Of a stretch of 64,000 nucleotides of DNA, positions 34,705 to 47,303 are shown one piece after another; the first letter of the stretch is position 1; every line of letters starts with the position of its first letter. Source of the DNA: Cervus elaphus (taxonomy: Eukaryota > Chordata > Mammalia > Artiodactyla > Cervidae); the NCBI RefSeq assembly GCF_910594005.1, contig NC_057838.1, forward strand, positions 33,286,001 through 33,350,000, written 5' to 3'. Below the pieces are notes generated by a model that saw only the letters and a list, made by a program, of their open reading frames with translations, did not search any database and was not told the origin of the DNA. The position numbers and the translations under genes were made by a program.

Positions 34705-35812
34705 CTAACACAACTTCAGGAAATTCAGAGCACCAGCAGGTAACAGGGACACCTGGAAGCTGTCACCCCTCTTTTAGGCTGGCCCTCTGCCACTGGACTT
34801 CTAAGAGAGATGAAGAAGTGCATTTGTCAAAGACGACCTGTGACTCTCCAACGTGGAAACCAGGCAGGCTTGCACGTTCTTCAACCACAGAGCAGAGTTG
34901 ATGCTGATGGCTTTGGAGGCTGGGTCATCACAGGTGAGGGAGCTTCTGCCCCAGGTCTAATGACCCCGAGGTTCCCATGCTTTGAGGAAGCCACACCAGT
35001 TCCAGGCACCACACATGTGCAGGAATGAGCCTTCAGCAGAGTCCAGGCCCTGCATTTCCATCACCACCAACCTTTGATTCCTCCCAACTGAGATTCCAAC
35101 ATCCTGGAACACCAACGTGCCATAGAAAGGAGACTATACCTTGTCTACTTTCCTGACCCACAGAATCCATGGGTATAAATCACTATATGTAACAGCAATT
35201 TATTACACTTCAGAGGGCCCAGAGCAAAGGAATGGAATACCAAATGACTTACGAACATGATGAGAGCCAACAAATTCTATCAAAGCCTGGAGAACAGGGT
35301 GTTGTCAGCCAGGCCAAGCACACTGTCCTAAAATCACCAGATTCGGGCTGCTTTCCTCTCTGGTCTAAACAGTACTTCAAGCCCGTGGGATCACTCCCAG
35401 ACAGAAACTGCAGCACAGAAAGAATCAGCAAGCAGCAATAATGGCTTTAATCTCTCGTGTTGGCTGCCAGAAGCCCTGTGAGGGTATATCTGGATATGCC
35501 CTGCTCCATGGGGAGAGTATGATTTCCTCAGTGGTCTGAACATCAGCAGAACCCAGGGCTTGCTGAACCCACACAGCAAAGAATGGGACCGGAATTCTTG
35601 CAGGCACAACTGGGCTCCAAGGAAAAGGGTAACCTGATGCCCTTTACTGTTTTCCCCTGAGAAGAAATTGTGAGGCTGTGGTGCTACCCAGTCACTGCTC
35701 TCTGGGGCCTCTTTGGGGGATATAAAACACAAGCTTCTTCCTAATATGTATAGTAACACACTACAATAGTCCTACCAATGAATATTCAAGGTTGATTCCT
35801 TTAGGATTGACT
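34705..35812. other. no gene recognised
   Basis: Unique sequence. The 122-codon minus-strand frame at 35391-35759 has no recognisable homology. Confidence 0.45.
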
Positions 35813-35822
35813 ACCATCATTT

Positions 35823-36042
35823 GTGCTTCCCTGGTGGCTCAGAGGGTAAAATGTCTGCCTGTAAGGCAGGAGACCTGGGTTTGATCCCTGGATCAGGAAG
35901 ATCCCCTGGAGAAGGAAATGGCAACCCACTCCAGTACTCTTGCCTGGAAAATCCCATGGACTGAGAAGCCTGGTAGACTACAGTCCATGGGATAGCAAAG
36001 AGTCGGACATGACTGAGCAATTTCACTTTCACTTTCTTTTTC
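35823..36042 (+). mobile_element. Bov-tA SINE with 10-bp duplication
   Basis: Full-length young SINE between two exact copies of ACCATCATTT (35813-35822 and 36043-36052). Ends TTTCACTTTCACTTTCTTTT. Confidence 0.96.
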
Positions 36043-36218
36043 ACCATCATTTAACCCCTGCCAGATGGACTGGGGTAAACCATTCCTCCTTAACAGCCCC
36101 CAAAATAGCAAGACTGTTCCCCTCTTTCAAGAAGTAAACAGCTCTGAACAATTATCTACCACTGTTCTGAGAACTGAGTATTGATCTTGCTCCATCTCAG
36201 ATAAAATACCTGTCCCTA

Positions 36219-36431
36219 ATCTTCCGTGGTGGCTCAGTGCTGAAGAATCAGCCTGCTGATGCAGGAGACTCAAGTTTGATCCCTGGGTTGGGGAGATCTC
36301 CAGAAGGAAATGGCAACGCACTCCAGTTATTCTTCCCAGGAAAACCCCGTGGACATAGGAGCCTGGCGAGCTGTCGTCTACAGGGTTGCAAAGGGGTCGG
36401 ACACAATTTAGCAGCTAAACAACAGCAACAA
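36219..36431 (+). mobile_element. Bov-tA SINE
   Basis: Diverged full-length copy: CTTCCGTGGTGGCTCAGTGC head, TTTGATCCCTGGGTTGGGGA, ends AGCTAAACAACAGCAACA. Confidence 0.93.
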
Positions 36432-37169
36432 TCTAAGGACAGCAACTACGTTTTCTGAGTTTCTGATCTATTCTCTCCCCTGCAGAATCTGTTGGAATCA
36501 TAGGGAAAGAATTCTGGGGTAGATTACTGATGTCTGAAAGGGATGGGAGAACAAAAACATAGACCATAGATTTGCTGTCCTGTGTCTAAACTGAAATGAG
36601 ATAGAAGGCACTATTTTAAAACAGGATTACTACAAAAATCGCCACAAAAGTCAGTCATCAATGAGAAGGGAAAATGTAAACAAATGCTGTTTTTTTAAAA
36701 TATTGTTCTTTTTACACCACCAATACTCAAGGAAAGAAAAAAAAAATGTGCAAACTGAGTCCACTTTAGTACGCTCCCAGATCCTGCTACTGATTCTAGT
36801 GGGATTAGAGTTAATAAACCTCTGAGATGGAAGATTGAGTTGAAGTTGCTGGCAATCCCACTTCATTTCATTACAGATAATATGTACTCCCCAAAAGTAA
36901 CTTTATTATTCTTCTGACATCTTTCATCTAATTCAGTTAGATGGGCAGTTCTAGCCATGAGACATGTATGCTGCATGCCAATATATTCTGAAGCTGGGCA
37001 ACCCCCTCAGTGCTGGTTGTGCATGAAACAGGATCTGACTTGGCTCTGTTCTGTTTTAGGGGCAACTGCAGGTCAAGAACAACCTAGAGTTGCTGACCTC
37101 AGCCCCTGAGCACTGAAGTCTCCAGAATGAGCAACAAACTGGCCGTGCTTTAGGCAAGGAAGTTTAGGA
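36432..37169. other. no gene recognised
   Basis: Unique sequence. Confidence 0.4.
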
Positions 37170-37181
37170 GACCTGGATGTT

Positions 37182-37420
37182 GTGTATGCATGCTTCCTCA
37201 CTCGTGAGTGTGTGCATGCTGTCGCCCAGTCGTGTCCAGCTCTTTGTGACCTATGGACTGTAGCCCACCAGGTTCTTCTGTCCATGGGATTCTCCAGGCA
37301 AGAATACTGGAGTGGATTGCCATTTCCCTCGCCAAGAGATCCTCCTGACCCAGGGGTTGAACCTGGGTCTCTTGCACTGCAAGCAGATTCATTATCACCT
37401 GAGCTACCAGGGAAGCTCTT
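37182..37420 (-). mobile_element. Bov-tA SINE with 12-bp duplication
   Basis: Minus-strand copy between GACCTGGATGTT at 37170-37181 and 37421-37432. The complement reads the tRNA-like head at the right (CTGAGCTACCAGGGAAGCTC in plus text). Confidence 0.95.
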
Positions 37421-37432
37421 GACCTGGATGTT

Positions 37433-38633
37433 AGATGAGAGCTTTCCAGCAACATTTTCTGTGGCAATGACGTTCTATAATCTGCCTATCAAATAGGATA
37501 TCCCTATATGCTCATGGAGCACTCATTGTGTGGCTAATGCCACTGAAAAATATTAATACATTAAAATTTTATTAATATAAATTTAAGTAGCCACAGGGTG
37601 AGTTTGGTCTAGTGATTTAATTTCTCCAGCCCTCAGTTTTACAGACCTCCCAAATCCATCCACATCTCTTTGTCTCTCTGCCAGCCCTCTCCTCCTCTAA
37701 TGCAAACTATTCTGGCTGTTCCTACCCAGGATAGACACCACGGCCTTCTTACCGAGTCCAAGCTCGCTCTGCTTGCTGTTCAACAGGCCAGTGAATCTGA
37801 GAGACGAGGGTTGAGGCAAGGAACACGACTTTATTCAGAAAGCAAGCTGACCAAGAAGATGGCAGGCTAGTGTCAGAAAATAATCATTGGAATCTGGATG
37901 CCAGATTCTTTTACAAATCAGAGATGGGGGAGGGATGGGGGAGTGGAGAAAAAGCAAAGTAAAAAGGCCATCAGTCTTGCAAACATCTCCTAGAATGGCA
38001 AGCCTCAGGCAGGAGATGTGTTAATTTCTTCCTTCCTGCCATCCACAGGTGGACAGGGTTCTGAACAAAGGCACTTTAGTTTAACAGTCAGGCAAAGGGG
38101 CAGGATTCTCTGAGGCAAACCATTCTGTATGATCATAACAACAAAAGCAACTAAAAGCAAGTCAAAGAAACTGTTTCAACATAGAGTCAGAATTGGTTTC
38201 CTCCCTGCCACAACAGCCTCCTAATTAACCTCCTTGCTGAGTGTGGATGGTGAGCACTAATAAAAATAAAAATTGAACTAAAAAATATCTGTCAATGGCT
38301 TCTCAATGCTTTCCAAATGAAGCACAGTCATCAAACTGGCCAGTTGATAAAGTCCTGTGTGGTTTGCTCTGTCTTACTTTCCCAGCCAAAATCTCATGTT
38401 GAGGCCCTTTTCATCTGGGTTTCAGCCAATCTGACCTGTCCTTGTCCCTTAAAACTCTATGCTCCTGCCTGCCCCAGAGCTTTTGTACATTCTTCCTTTC
38501 CCATTCCTTGCCCTCCCTCACCTTCCCCCTCGCTCTCTGTCATATTCACCCTTGCACATCCTTTAAAACTCAATTCAAGCAGTACTTCTCCAGGAAAGCC
38601 TCCAAGACTTTGGTTTCAGCCATGCCCAGACTT
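37433..38633. other. no gene recognised
   Basis: Unique sequence with small open frames only. Confidence 0.45.
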
Positions 38634-38726
38634 CTGGGATCTTAGTTCCTCTATGAGGGATCAAACCCAGGCTCTTGGCAGTGATAGCGCAGAGTCCTAA
38701 CCACTAGACCACCATGGAGATCCCCA
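38634..38726 (-). mobile_element. CHR-type SINE fragment
   Basis: Plus text CTGGGATCTTAGTTCCTCTA, GGATCAAACCCAGGCTC and CTAACCACTAGACCACCATG is the complement of a CHR head. Confidence 0.85.
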
Positions 38727-39204
38727 AGATAGACTTTTTTAAACTTCTGAAAAGAACCCAAGCAACACATACTCAGCAAGGTGATAGCAGGAGACACCGC
38801 TGCACCCGCCCAGCCCAGCTCTCCCCTCCTTGGGAGGGCCCCCCTTCCCTGCCGTCCTGCCCCTCCCCACCACCTCACCCCTGAGAGTGTCGACTGCTAG
38901 AGACACACCGCTGCCCTTTGTCAGATAATTGCCCTCAGGTGGTAGGAATTAGCTAATAAAGGAGGCCCTCAGAAAAGAGGCTGCTATCTACATAATAAGC
39001 TCTAGAGATCATGAATACTTCATGGAAACAAAACCACCAACAGGGCAAAATAGTTCTTGGAGGCAAAAAAGAAAATCTTATTTTTATGCATAAAACACAA
39101 CTATATCTACAGTACATAAACAGGTATCTAGTCTATCTGTGGCATTAAAATTTCATTGTCGGGGGTTGGAGAGGATTAGGGGAAAATGTCTAAGAGGCAC
39201 CTTG
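38727..39204. other. no gene recognised
   Basis: Unique sequence, GC-rich at 38800-38890. Confidence 0.4.
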
Positions 39205-39290
39205 TGCGCATGTGTGTGCCCAGTCCTGTCTTACTCTTTGTGACCCAATGGACTGTAGCCGGGCCAGGCTTCTCTGTCCATGGGATTCTC
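39205..39290 (-). mobile_element. Bov-tA SINE fragment
   Basis: Complement of the SINE 3' body (CCCAGTCCTGTCTTACTCTT, GACTGTAGCCGGGCCAGGCT). Stops at a G-rich run. Confidence 0.8.
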
Positions 39291-39293
39291 CCT

Positions 39294-39337
39294 GGGGCTG
39301 GGGGTGTGTGGGGGGGGGAGGGGCAGGGAGGGCGGGG
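39294..39337 (+). repeat. G-rich tract with multiple G runs
   Basis: Six or more runs of three to nine G within 44 bases; could fold as a G-quadruplex. It lies directly at the broken end of the SINE at 39205-39290. Confidence 0.8.
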
Positions 39338-39404
39338 ACAATAATGCAAAAAAAAAAGAAGCTGAAGAATGCTACCCTCGATGGATGCTAACTATTGTGG
39401 TGAT

Positions 39405-39605
39405 GATGTTTACTTGCTAATTCATGTCTGACTCTGCAACCCCATGGACTGCAGACCACCAGGCTCCTGTCCATGGGATTTCCCAGGCAAGAATACTGGA
39501 GTGGGTTGTCATTTCCTTCTCCAGGTGATCTTCCTGACCCAGGGATTGAACCTGCATCTTCTACATTGCATGTGGCTTCTTTACAACTGAGCTACCTGGG
39601 AAGCC
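39405..39605 (-). mobile_element. Bov-tA SINE
   Basis: Complement of a near full-length copy (ACTGCAGACCACCAGGCTCC, GGGATTGAACCTGCATCTTC, CTGAGCTACCTGGGAAGCC). Confidence 0.93.
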
Positions 39606-40350
39606 AACTATGGTACCTGTGGCTTCCACATGGCCTCTTCTGTGGCTCTGGCAGATTCCAGTCTAAGGACTGGTCAGTCCAGACTGCTTCTCCAACACCC
39701 CCACAGGGGAAGGCAATGCTTCCAGCCTCCTCTTGTTAGCAGCTCATTTACACTTGGACAAGCCTGGTGATTCTTCTCCCCCACCTCCCTCACCCATGCT
39801 TTGCATATTATTAAAATCAAATCATCTCAATGTCTGGACTGAGAAACTTTTACTTTTTTCCTCATTGAAATCTATTTTGAAACTGATGGATGTGTGAAGA
39901 ACATATGCAATGTAGATCAGCCTCAGAATGACTGATTTTTCATAATTCTGAGAAAAAGAGAAATTATTGCCCTTAGAAGGTGTCATCTATCTGCATACAA
40001 TTTGGGTTAGAAAGAAAACGTCCTTATCAGGACGTTATTATATAGCTCTCAACCCAGCACCAGAAAACAGTGTAATTTGAGACAATGAATATCATCAATG
40101 CCATGAATTCCACGTAATTGTATTTCATTGAGAAAAAGAATGTGTCTCCTTGTGCGTCTTCGGGTGGGGGGAGGCGGGGAAGAGAAGGACTGTGCTGTAC
40201 CATCTGGACTGTCAGAATAGAGATGAAAAATAACACAGCCGCTCACCCGGCCACTGGGAATGCAGTCACATGTTCAGAAATGCAAAATATGAACACAATT
40301 AAGCTAAGGTAAAAAGAAATCAGTCTGACAGCTAATTTTTCTCTTCAATC
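39606..40350. other. no gene recognised
   Basis: Unique sequence. Confidence 0.4.
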
Positions 40351-40530
40351 CAGCCTGCCCTGATTGAGCTCCTACTATGGGCCAAGGGTTGTGGCAGCTG
40401 CCCGGCAAATTCACTGCCCTCGTTGAATTCCTTCCTCCAGTCCTTGTAACAGAAGTCGAGACTCAACGAGCCTGCAAGTAAGTGACAGAGCCAGGATTTG
40501 GACCCTGTCTCCCAAGTTTGATATTATGAC
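40351..40530 (+). mobile_element. MIR-type ancient SINE
   Basis: GATTGAGCTCCTACTATGGG, then AGTAAGTGACAGAGCCAGGA, TTTGGACCCTGTCTCCCAAG: MIR order and phrases. Confidence 0.65.
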
Positions 40531-40822
40531 TCAAGGGACTGGAAGAGGTTCTAGATGAATTAGTAAAGAACTGGCTCATCGAGCTGAAAAGTCTAAGGGT
40601 AAATGCTTCGGGCATGGCGGGATCTAACAACAATGATCAGGCTCAAACGACGGGATCAGGATACTCGCTGCCTCTCAGCTCCACTTCCTCTGTGTGGGCT
40701 TTTTTTCTCAGGATAGTTCATCCTATGTTGCAGCCTCTGAAAGTCCCAAGCCTAAAATCCTCACAGCTCAGTAACTTCAGCCATTATTAAAAGTGGTTTT
40801 TACATTTCTTTCTCTCTGCACT

Positions 40823-41089
40823 GCTGCTGCTAAGTCACTTCAGTCGTGTCCGACTCTGTGCGACCCCATAGACGGCAGCCCACCAGGCTCCCCCGTCCCT
40901 GGGATTCTCCAGGCAAGAACACTGGGGTGGGCTGCCATTTCCTTCTCCAGTGCATGAAAGGAAAAGTGAAAGTGAAGTCACTCAGTCGTGTCTGACTCTT
41001 CTCGACCCCACAGACTGCAGCCTACCAGGCTCCTCCGTCCATGGGATTTTCCAGGCAAGAGTACTGGAGTGAGTGCCATTGCCTTCTCC
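40823..41089 (-). mobile_element. Bov-A2-type dimeric SINE with 12-bp duplication
   Basis: Two tandem Bov-A units in minus orientation (each with GTGTCYGACTCT, CTGCAGCC/GGCAGCC, CCAGGCAAGA phrases), without the tRNA head. TCTCTCTGCACT occurs at 40811-40822 and 41090-41101, so the dimer inserted as one unit. Confidence 0.93.
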
Positions 41090-41101
41090 TCTCTCTGCAC
41101 T

Positions 41102-43545
41102 AGTTTCTAGGAAAAGCCTCAAGACTCAGTCTCAGCACAGCTTGGAACCCGTTGCTGAAGCGTTCGCCATTGGGGGCAGGAGCAGGCACATGAATGCTGA
41201 TTGGCCAGACTTTGGTTATGTGCCCATCCACCCCCCAAACTGTGGGTGAAGAAAGTCGAATCTTTTAAAATGTGTAGAAATGAAGATCATGGTGTCCTTC
41301 CCAGAACAAGGATTAAGAGGGCAGCAACGCACAGTCCTCACCTCCCCCACCCAAAATTCTATCCTCTTACCCTACCCTTAAAGCTCCTACCATGCGCTAA
41401 CACTGTAGTGTAAACTGGCTTATTTCTGCAAAGGCACATTCTTATCAGCATATCCTGGGTACCCAGAGGAGCACCTGGTACAGAGGAGCTGTGGAATATT
41501 TGCTCAGTAAAAGAATGAGTGAATCAGAAACACCAAACCTGCCTCTCAACTAAAAGGGCTTATGTGATGGGGCCTCTTCGAGGGGAGGCTAAATGATCAG
41601 CACACCCACTAAGTGCTTAACAAATGCTCAGCACCTGTGCATCCAGGCAAGCAGAGGACAAGCCCCCACTCCCATGCCTCCAGCAGGCAGCAGACGATGC
41701 GAGCACCTGCCCCAGTGGGTTGGGAGGAAGCCCCACTGGTCCCCCGAGGAGGGGGACCTGCCACTCTCTACACAATCCCTGAGGCTTCATCATTGACCGG
41801 AGACATACTGTTACTTGGACATTTTTGACCGATGTATCAATATGTTCTTAGACAGTGATACAATTAAAATCACTGTGCAAAGTTGTTAGAGCTTAAAACT
41901 GATCAAGCATTCATTATATGAAACTTATGATTGTCATTATCGTTCACATTTTGCTCTGTTATGCTTTTGTTACAACCTTGCATATATTATACACATGTTT
42001 ATTGCTATAAAATTTTCAAAAATGACACATCACAAAATTTCTCATTTCTAAAGGAGCCCCCCCCCCACCCCACATGAAGATCCACTTTATCGACTACCAG
42101 CTAAAATAAATGAAAATATTCTAGAGGAAATAATACTCACAGAACTTTAAAAAAAAGTGCTGCCTATAAGTGTAGCCTGCTCTTCCACAGACTGGAAAGC
42201 ACAGTGAAACATGGTATATTTGTAATAGCCTGTTCTGCACACAGGTGCCTGCTATATAGCCTATCACCCTCTAACAAAACCCTGGATGCTTTAGTAAGAC
42301 ATACAATGTTCCAAATAAACGCATTAGATGCAAAAAAGTTGTTGATATTTATTCCAATGCATTGTTTCCATATTCACTGACATAACAAATCACCAGCCAC
42401 AGGCATGGTAAAAAAAAAAAAAAAGCCACAGTTTTGGTAAAAAATCCCCCGGTCAGCAACTTGTAAAAGCACAGACTGCAGAACCCACCCCCAGGAGACC
42501 CTATTCCATAAATCCTTGGGGAGGCCCAAGAATTAGCACTTTCTGTAAGTTCCCAGGTGCTGCTGCTTCTTCAGGAACCAGTTTGAGAACTGAGCTTTTC
42601 TGCAGCAAAATTTTAATACTAACATTAATAGTATTTCCAGTGTTTGGTCAGCAGCTACCGAGTGCCCCAGGGGGTTCATGGGGCGGTACAGCAGGGAGTT
42701 GGCTAGAGAAGACAAATTTGCTCATTTTAATCAGTCCCTAAAAGGAAGCCTAAGATGCAGGAGAAGCTCCCTCACAGAGATACCCACCCCCCGCAAGCAG
42801 AGATGCCCACCCCAGCAGCAGACTTCTAGACTCATTCTCAAACTGTGGTCCTCTGACCACTGACCTCATAACCCCCTGGAGATGACTGTCTCAAAGTAGC
42901 TTCTGAATCAGGAATATGTTTAGGAATCATACCAGGAGATATTTTTAAGGTGCACAGAAAGAGATTTACTGTGAGGGATTGGCCTCACCTGGTTATGGAA
43001 GCTGAGACATCACAGGACCTGTCGGCCACAAGACAGAGGTGCGGGAGGCCAGTGGGGTAGCTCCAGTCCAAGTTCTAAGGCCCGAGAACCAGGGCAGCCA
43101 GTGGTGTACGTCCCTGAAGATGACTTATAAAACCCTAGAAACAGCAGCGCTTAGGTCCAAGGCAGAGGAAGATGGATGACTTTACCCTGCAGAGAGCAAA
43201 TTTGCAGTCTCTCTGCCCTTTGATGCTAATCGGGCCTGCTGTGGAGTGGATGACGTCTGCCCATATTGGTGAGGGTGACCTGGATGCCTCAGCCAGGAAC
43301 CAGGGCTGCAGATGACAGGAGGACCCATGGTCCAGCCATGTTCTCCTGAGTGACATCCCCACGGCGGCCTGGCCCGGCATCTCCAAATTGAACAGGTTCT
43401 TATTTAAATAGGAGACCCACTGCGTCAAGGACTGCTGGGTGGTACTTGAATGCAACTAGTCAGTAACAAGAATTTCCCTGAGTTCTCTTAGAATCAAGCC
43501 CTACAACTGTAGAAACAGCTGATACACGCAAGAGCGGAAGAAAGG
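41102..43545. other. no gene recognised
   Basis: Unique sequence; poly-C run at 42058-42070. The short frames have no homology I recognise. Confidence 0.5.
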
Positions 43546-43745
43546 AAAGGATTTGTTAAGCAAAGGCATCCACAGCATGCCAGGCCCTTTACACACACAA
43601 TTGCTTTAATCCCTGCCAGACCCTATGAGATGTGTATAATCAGCCCCCTTTTACAGATCTGAAGATACTAAGGGTCAGAGACATTTATAGCTAGCCCAGC
43701 TAATAAGCCAGAATCAAACCCACCATATTGATTCCAAATGCTGCC
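43546..43745 (+). mobile_element. MIR-type ancient SINE
   Basis: GCATGCCAGGCCCTTTACAC, TTTAATCCCTGCCAGACCCT, CCCCCTTTTACAGATCTGAA, CAGCTAATAAGCCAGAATCA: MIR order. Confidence 0.75.
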
Positions 43746-44832
43746 CTCTGTCTGCCATGTGGGATAATGGAGAGAAGGCAGGGCAGTAACAAGCAGGAGG
43801 CTCAAGGACTCAGAAGCTTCTAGCATCCAGAGTGAAGACTGTTGGGGAGAGACCGTGAAGAGGGACAGACCGAGGAAGCGGTGGTCTGGGAAACTCCCCG
43901 GACACTGAGAAAGCCCCCTCCCAAGCTTTCCGCAGAACAACGTACCTGCCCAATTTCACATTAAGCTGGAAGCAACTTCACGAGATGAAAGTCAGACCAC
44001 CCACCTGAACCCTGAGGAAGGCCTGGTGTGGAAGTTTGCACCGTTCCACGGTTCTTACTTCCCCTTGCTCTGAAGTGTCATCCCCTGACTCTGACTCATG
44101 GTGTGTCCCCAGTTTCACTGCCTGGAAAACAGCAACCCCAAGACACGTAGCCCTGTGAGTCTTAACTGAATGATATATGTGAAAAAGCTTGATCCTGAGA
44201 GGAAGTCCTACAGAGATGCCCAGTGTCCTCATTGTCATTCATATGTCAATGAGCAGCGCATCCCAAGAATTTGATATAAGATTCCCAAGGACCATGAAAT
44301 TACATTTTTGCACACTGTGTTTAAAACATGCCAAACACTTTTTTCTTTTTTTTTTTTTTTCTGTACTACTGGTGGCTAAGACTCTTTTTTATTTTCCAAG
44401 ACACCACAAGGAAAAGTGAAGCAAGAGTGGTCTCTTGTGGAAGTAAACAGTATGTACAACAATTTATAGAACATGAATCACAGGGGGTGGTGTTTTAGAA
44501 GTGCATTGGTGGGAAATGGCCAGTTTTCAGAGCGGGTGGTTTTTGAAGGTGCAGGCCTGAAACCTGAGGCTACTTGACATTCTTTCCTTGGGGCCATGAA
44601 AATTTGGTTCCTCCTGTTGGCCGCCAGCCTTCCCCCCTCCGCCCTCTCCATCAGCCAGGTGAATCTGAAGCAGGTGTTCCAGAGATAGGCTCTGAGATTC
44701 AGCCTTCCAGTGAGTTTCACTGGCTTTGTGTGGGGCATACAACTGCATTTTCTTCAAACATCACTGTCGAAGTGGGGCCACGGTACTAAAGGCTTTCCTT
44801 CCTGGATACCCACTCAAAACCAGGCTGCACAA
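43746..44832. other. no gene recognised
   Basis: Unique sequence; poly-T at 44339-44360. Confidence 0.45.
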
Positions 44833-45240
44833 CACGGATGGACCTAGAAATTGTCATACTGAGTGATGTAAGTCAGACAGAGGAAGTGAAATATCATATA
44901 CCACTTGTATACAGAATCTAAAAAACAAAATGATACAAATAAACTTACAAAACAGAGACAGGCAGAGAATGAACCTATGGTTACTAGGGAGAAGGGTGGA
45001 GCCGGGAGAGAGAGTTTGGGATTGTCATGTACACTCATGTTTTTAACATGGACAGGAGCCTGCTGCATAGCAGAGGGGCTCAGCTCCCTGTTCTGTGATG
45101 ACCTGGATGTGTGGGATGCGGGGGGAGAGGGTCAAGAGCGAGGGAATGTGTGTGTACTGAAAGCTGATTCACTTCGTTGCACCGCAGAAACACAACACTG
45201 TAAATCAATGAGCTCCAATAAAATAAATAAACACATTACA
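44833..45240 (+). mobile_element. L1 3' end
   Basis: From GATGGACCTAGAAATTGTCA through the 3'UTR (GGAGCCTGCTGCATAGCAGA, GTGATGACCTGGATGTGTGG) to AATAAAATAAATAAAC. Confidence 0.85.
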
Positions 45241-45264
45241 CACATACCTCATATAGTTTTTCTT

Positions 45265-45462
45265 TAAATGATCATCAACAAGGACCTACTGTATAGCACA
45301 GGGAACTCTGTTCAATAGCAGGTACAACCTAAATGGGAAAAGAATTTGAAAAACAATGGCGACATGTATAACTGAATTATTTTGTTGTAAACCTGAAATG
45401 GACACTACACTGTAAATCAGCTATATTCTAATATAAAATCAAAAGTTTTTTTAAAAAAAAAC
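45265..45462 (+). mobile_element. second L1 3' end
   Basis: AGGACCTACTGTATAGCACA, ACACTGTAAATCAGCTATAT and an A-rich tail at 45452-45460; a separate, older copy. Confidence 0.8.
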
Positions 45463-46126
45463 CTGGGCTGCAAGCCATTAACAGCCCCCTTGTCTTGGTT
45501 TGTATCCAGAAAAGACAAGGAAGGACTAAGGCTGGCATGGGAGGAACAAAACTCAGAGGCTGGGAGGAGCCCCAAAATACTTGGGAGATTTCTCCACAAA
45601 GGATGCACGTTGTTTTATGTCCCCCTATTTTGAAGAACATTTTGCCATTTTTTTAGGCTGTGCCAGAAGTGGATGATGACTTGTGTTTCAAGATTTGGGA
45701 AGCCAATTTCACATACAATGAGTTTATCTATTACGAAATCCGACATGAACACTGAGATCATCTAAAATATGTCGACCATACAAAGAATAAAAGGTGGGCA
45801 TTCGTGCAGCCAAGAACGAGCCCAAACTAAGAACGAACATTGCCAGGACCCCCATGTGCCTCTCCAAGCACACCCACTGCAGGGATGAGCCCCAGGCTAA
45901 CTTTTACAACAATCTTCTTACTTTTCTTTGTAGCTCTCACATGTGTTTGTATTTCTAAGCATACATTTATCTTGAGTTGGCCTTGAACCGCATATAAATG
46001 GGCCTGTCGTGCCTCGCTTCTCTGCTCTATAATATTCTATTGTACAAATCGACTCCTTTTGATGAACGTTTGGGTTATTTTCCATGTTTTCCATTTTAGC
46101 ACACAAAACTGCTGAGAACAGTCTCA
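45463..46126. other. unique sequence; weak old L1 trace
   Basis: 45940-46120 (TTTTGATGAACGTTTGGGTT, TTTTCCATGTTTTCC) resembles old L1 ORF2 in minus orientation. No gene recognised. Confidence 0.4.
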
Positions 46127-46339
46127 CTGTTGTTGTTTAGTCATCAAGTCTTATCTGACTCTTTCGTGGCCCCATGGACTATAGCCCACCAGGCCCCTCT
46201 GTCCATGGGGTTTCCCAGGAAAGATAGTGCAGTGGGTTCCCATTTCTTTCTCTGGGGATCTTCCCGACCTAGGGATGGAACGCGCATCTCCTGCACTGGC
46301 AGGCAGGTTCTTCACCACTGAGCCAGCAGGGAAGCCCAA
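46127..46339 (-). mobile_element. Bov-tA SINE
   Basis: Complement of a full-length copy (TTGTTTAGTCATCAAGTCTT, GACTATAGCCCACCAGGCCC, CTGAGCCAGCAGGGAAGCCC). Confidence 0.94.
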
Positions 46340-47150
46340 GAGTGCCATACATCGCCTGATTCCCACAGGCAAGGGATCCTCCGGACTGGAAGTTGGGCAC
46401 ACGTTTTCTGTAAGTGGGAAGATAGCAAATATTTGGAACTTTACAAGCCAGACAGTCCCTGTCTCTCCCAGCTGTCCAACTCTGCCATTGTATCATAAAA
46501 GCACCCATGGCCAGATGTCAACAAATAACATGACTGTGCTGCAAAACTTGAAACAACAGCAGACGGCAGGCTGGGTGTGGGCTATAGTCCCATAGTTTGC
46601 TGACTTCTGCTAAGGATGGCCTGCTGAGGAGCGGAAACACTGGGGCCGTCCCATCCACAGCTCCATGGCAACCAGAGAGCACACGCCGCACATCCTGGGC
46701 CAAGGGCGTGGGCACCCACGCACGCTGCTGGGCCAAGGGCGTGGGCACCCACCCGACTCTGCCGCCTGAGGCCAACGCTTTTGCAAGTTTGCATTCCCAC
46801 CAGCGGAGAAAGATGCCCCCTGCACTCACATTCCCACCATCCTTGGTATCAGCCATTTTTGGTGAATTTACAGGTAATACAGTAGTTTGGGTTTGCATTT
46901 CACTAGTGAGTGGCTGAGTCCTAATTTCATGCACTTCTGTTCTGCCAGCCACCTTACTCCTCTGTAAACTGAAGGTAAGTCCTTTTTCCTTGGGCACTTG
47001 AGTGACGGAAGTCCTGTGCTGCTCTATCTCCCTCTCGTCCCTGTGCCCAAACCAGGCTTACACACTGCAGAGGCAACGATGTCGATAATTCAAATGGCGT
47101 CTTAGAAGTTTGAAGCTTTCCTACTGAGGAGAGACAGGTGACCAGGACTG
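46340..47150. other. unique sequence with old minus-strand L1 trace and 25-bp tandem repeat
   Basis: CTGGGCCAAGGGCGTGGGCA-CCCAC occurs at 46695-46719 and 46728-46752. 46775-46915 (TTTGCATTCCCACCAGCGGA, GGGTTTGCATTTCACTAGTG) resembles L1 ORF2 in complement. Confidence 0.5.
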
Positions 47151-47160
47151 GTGGTTGAGG

Positions 47161-47303
47161 AACTTCCGTGGTGGTTCAGTGGCTAAGGCTCCCGGCTCCC
47201 AGTGCAGGGGGCTTGGGTTTGCTCTCTGGTCAGAGAACCAGATCCTGCCCGCTGCAACTAAGACCTGGCACAGCCAAATAAATTAATTAAAAAAAAAATA
47301 CAG
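47161..47303 (+). mobile_element. CHR-type SINE with 10-bp duplication
   Basis: GTGGTTGAGG occurs at 47151-47160 and 47304-47313. Between them lie AACTTCCGTGGTGGTTCAGT and the CHR body with a TTAATTAAAAAAAAA tail. Confidence 0.93.
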
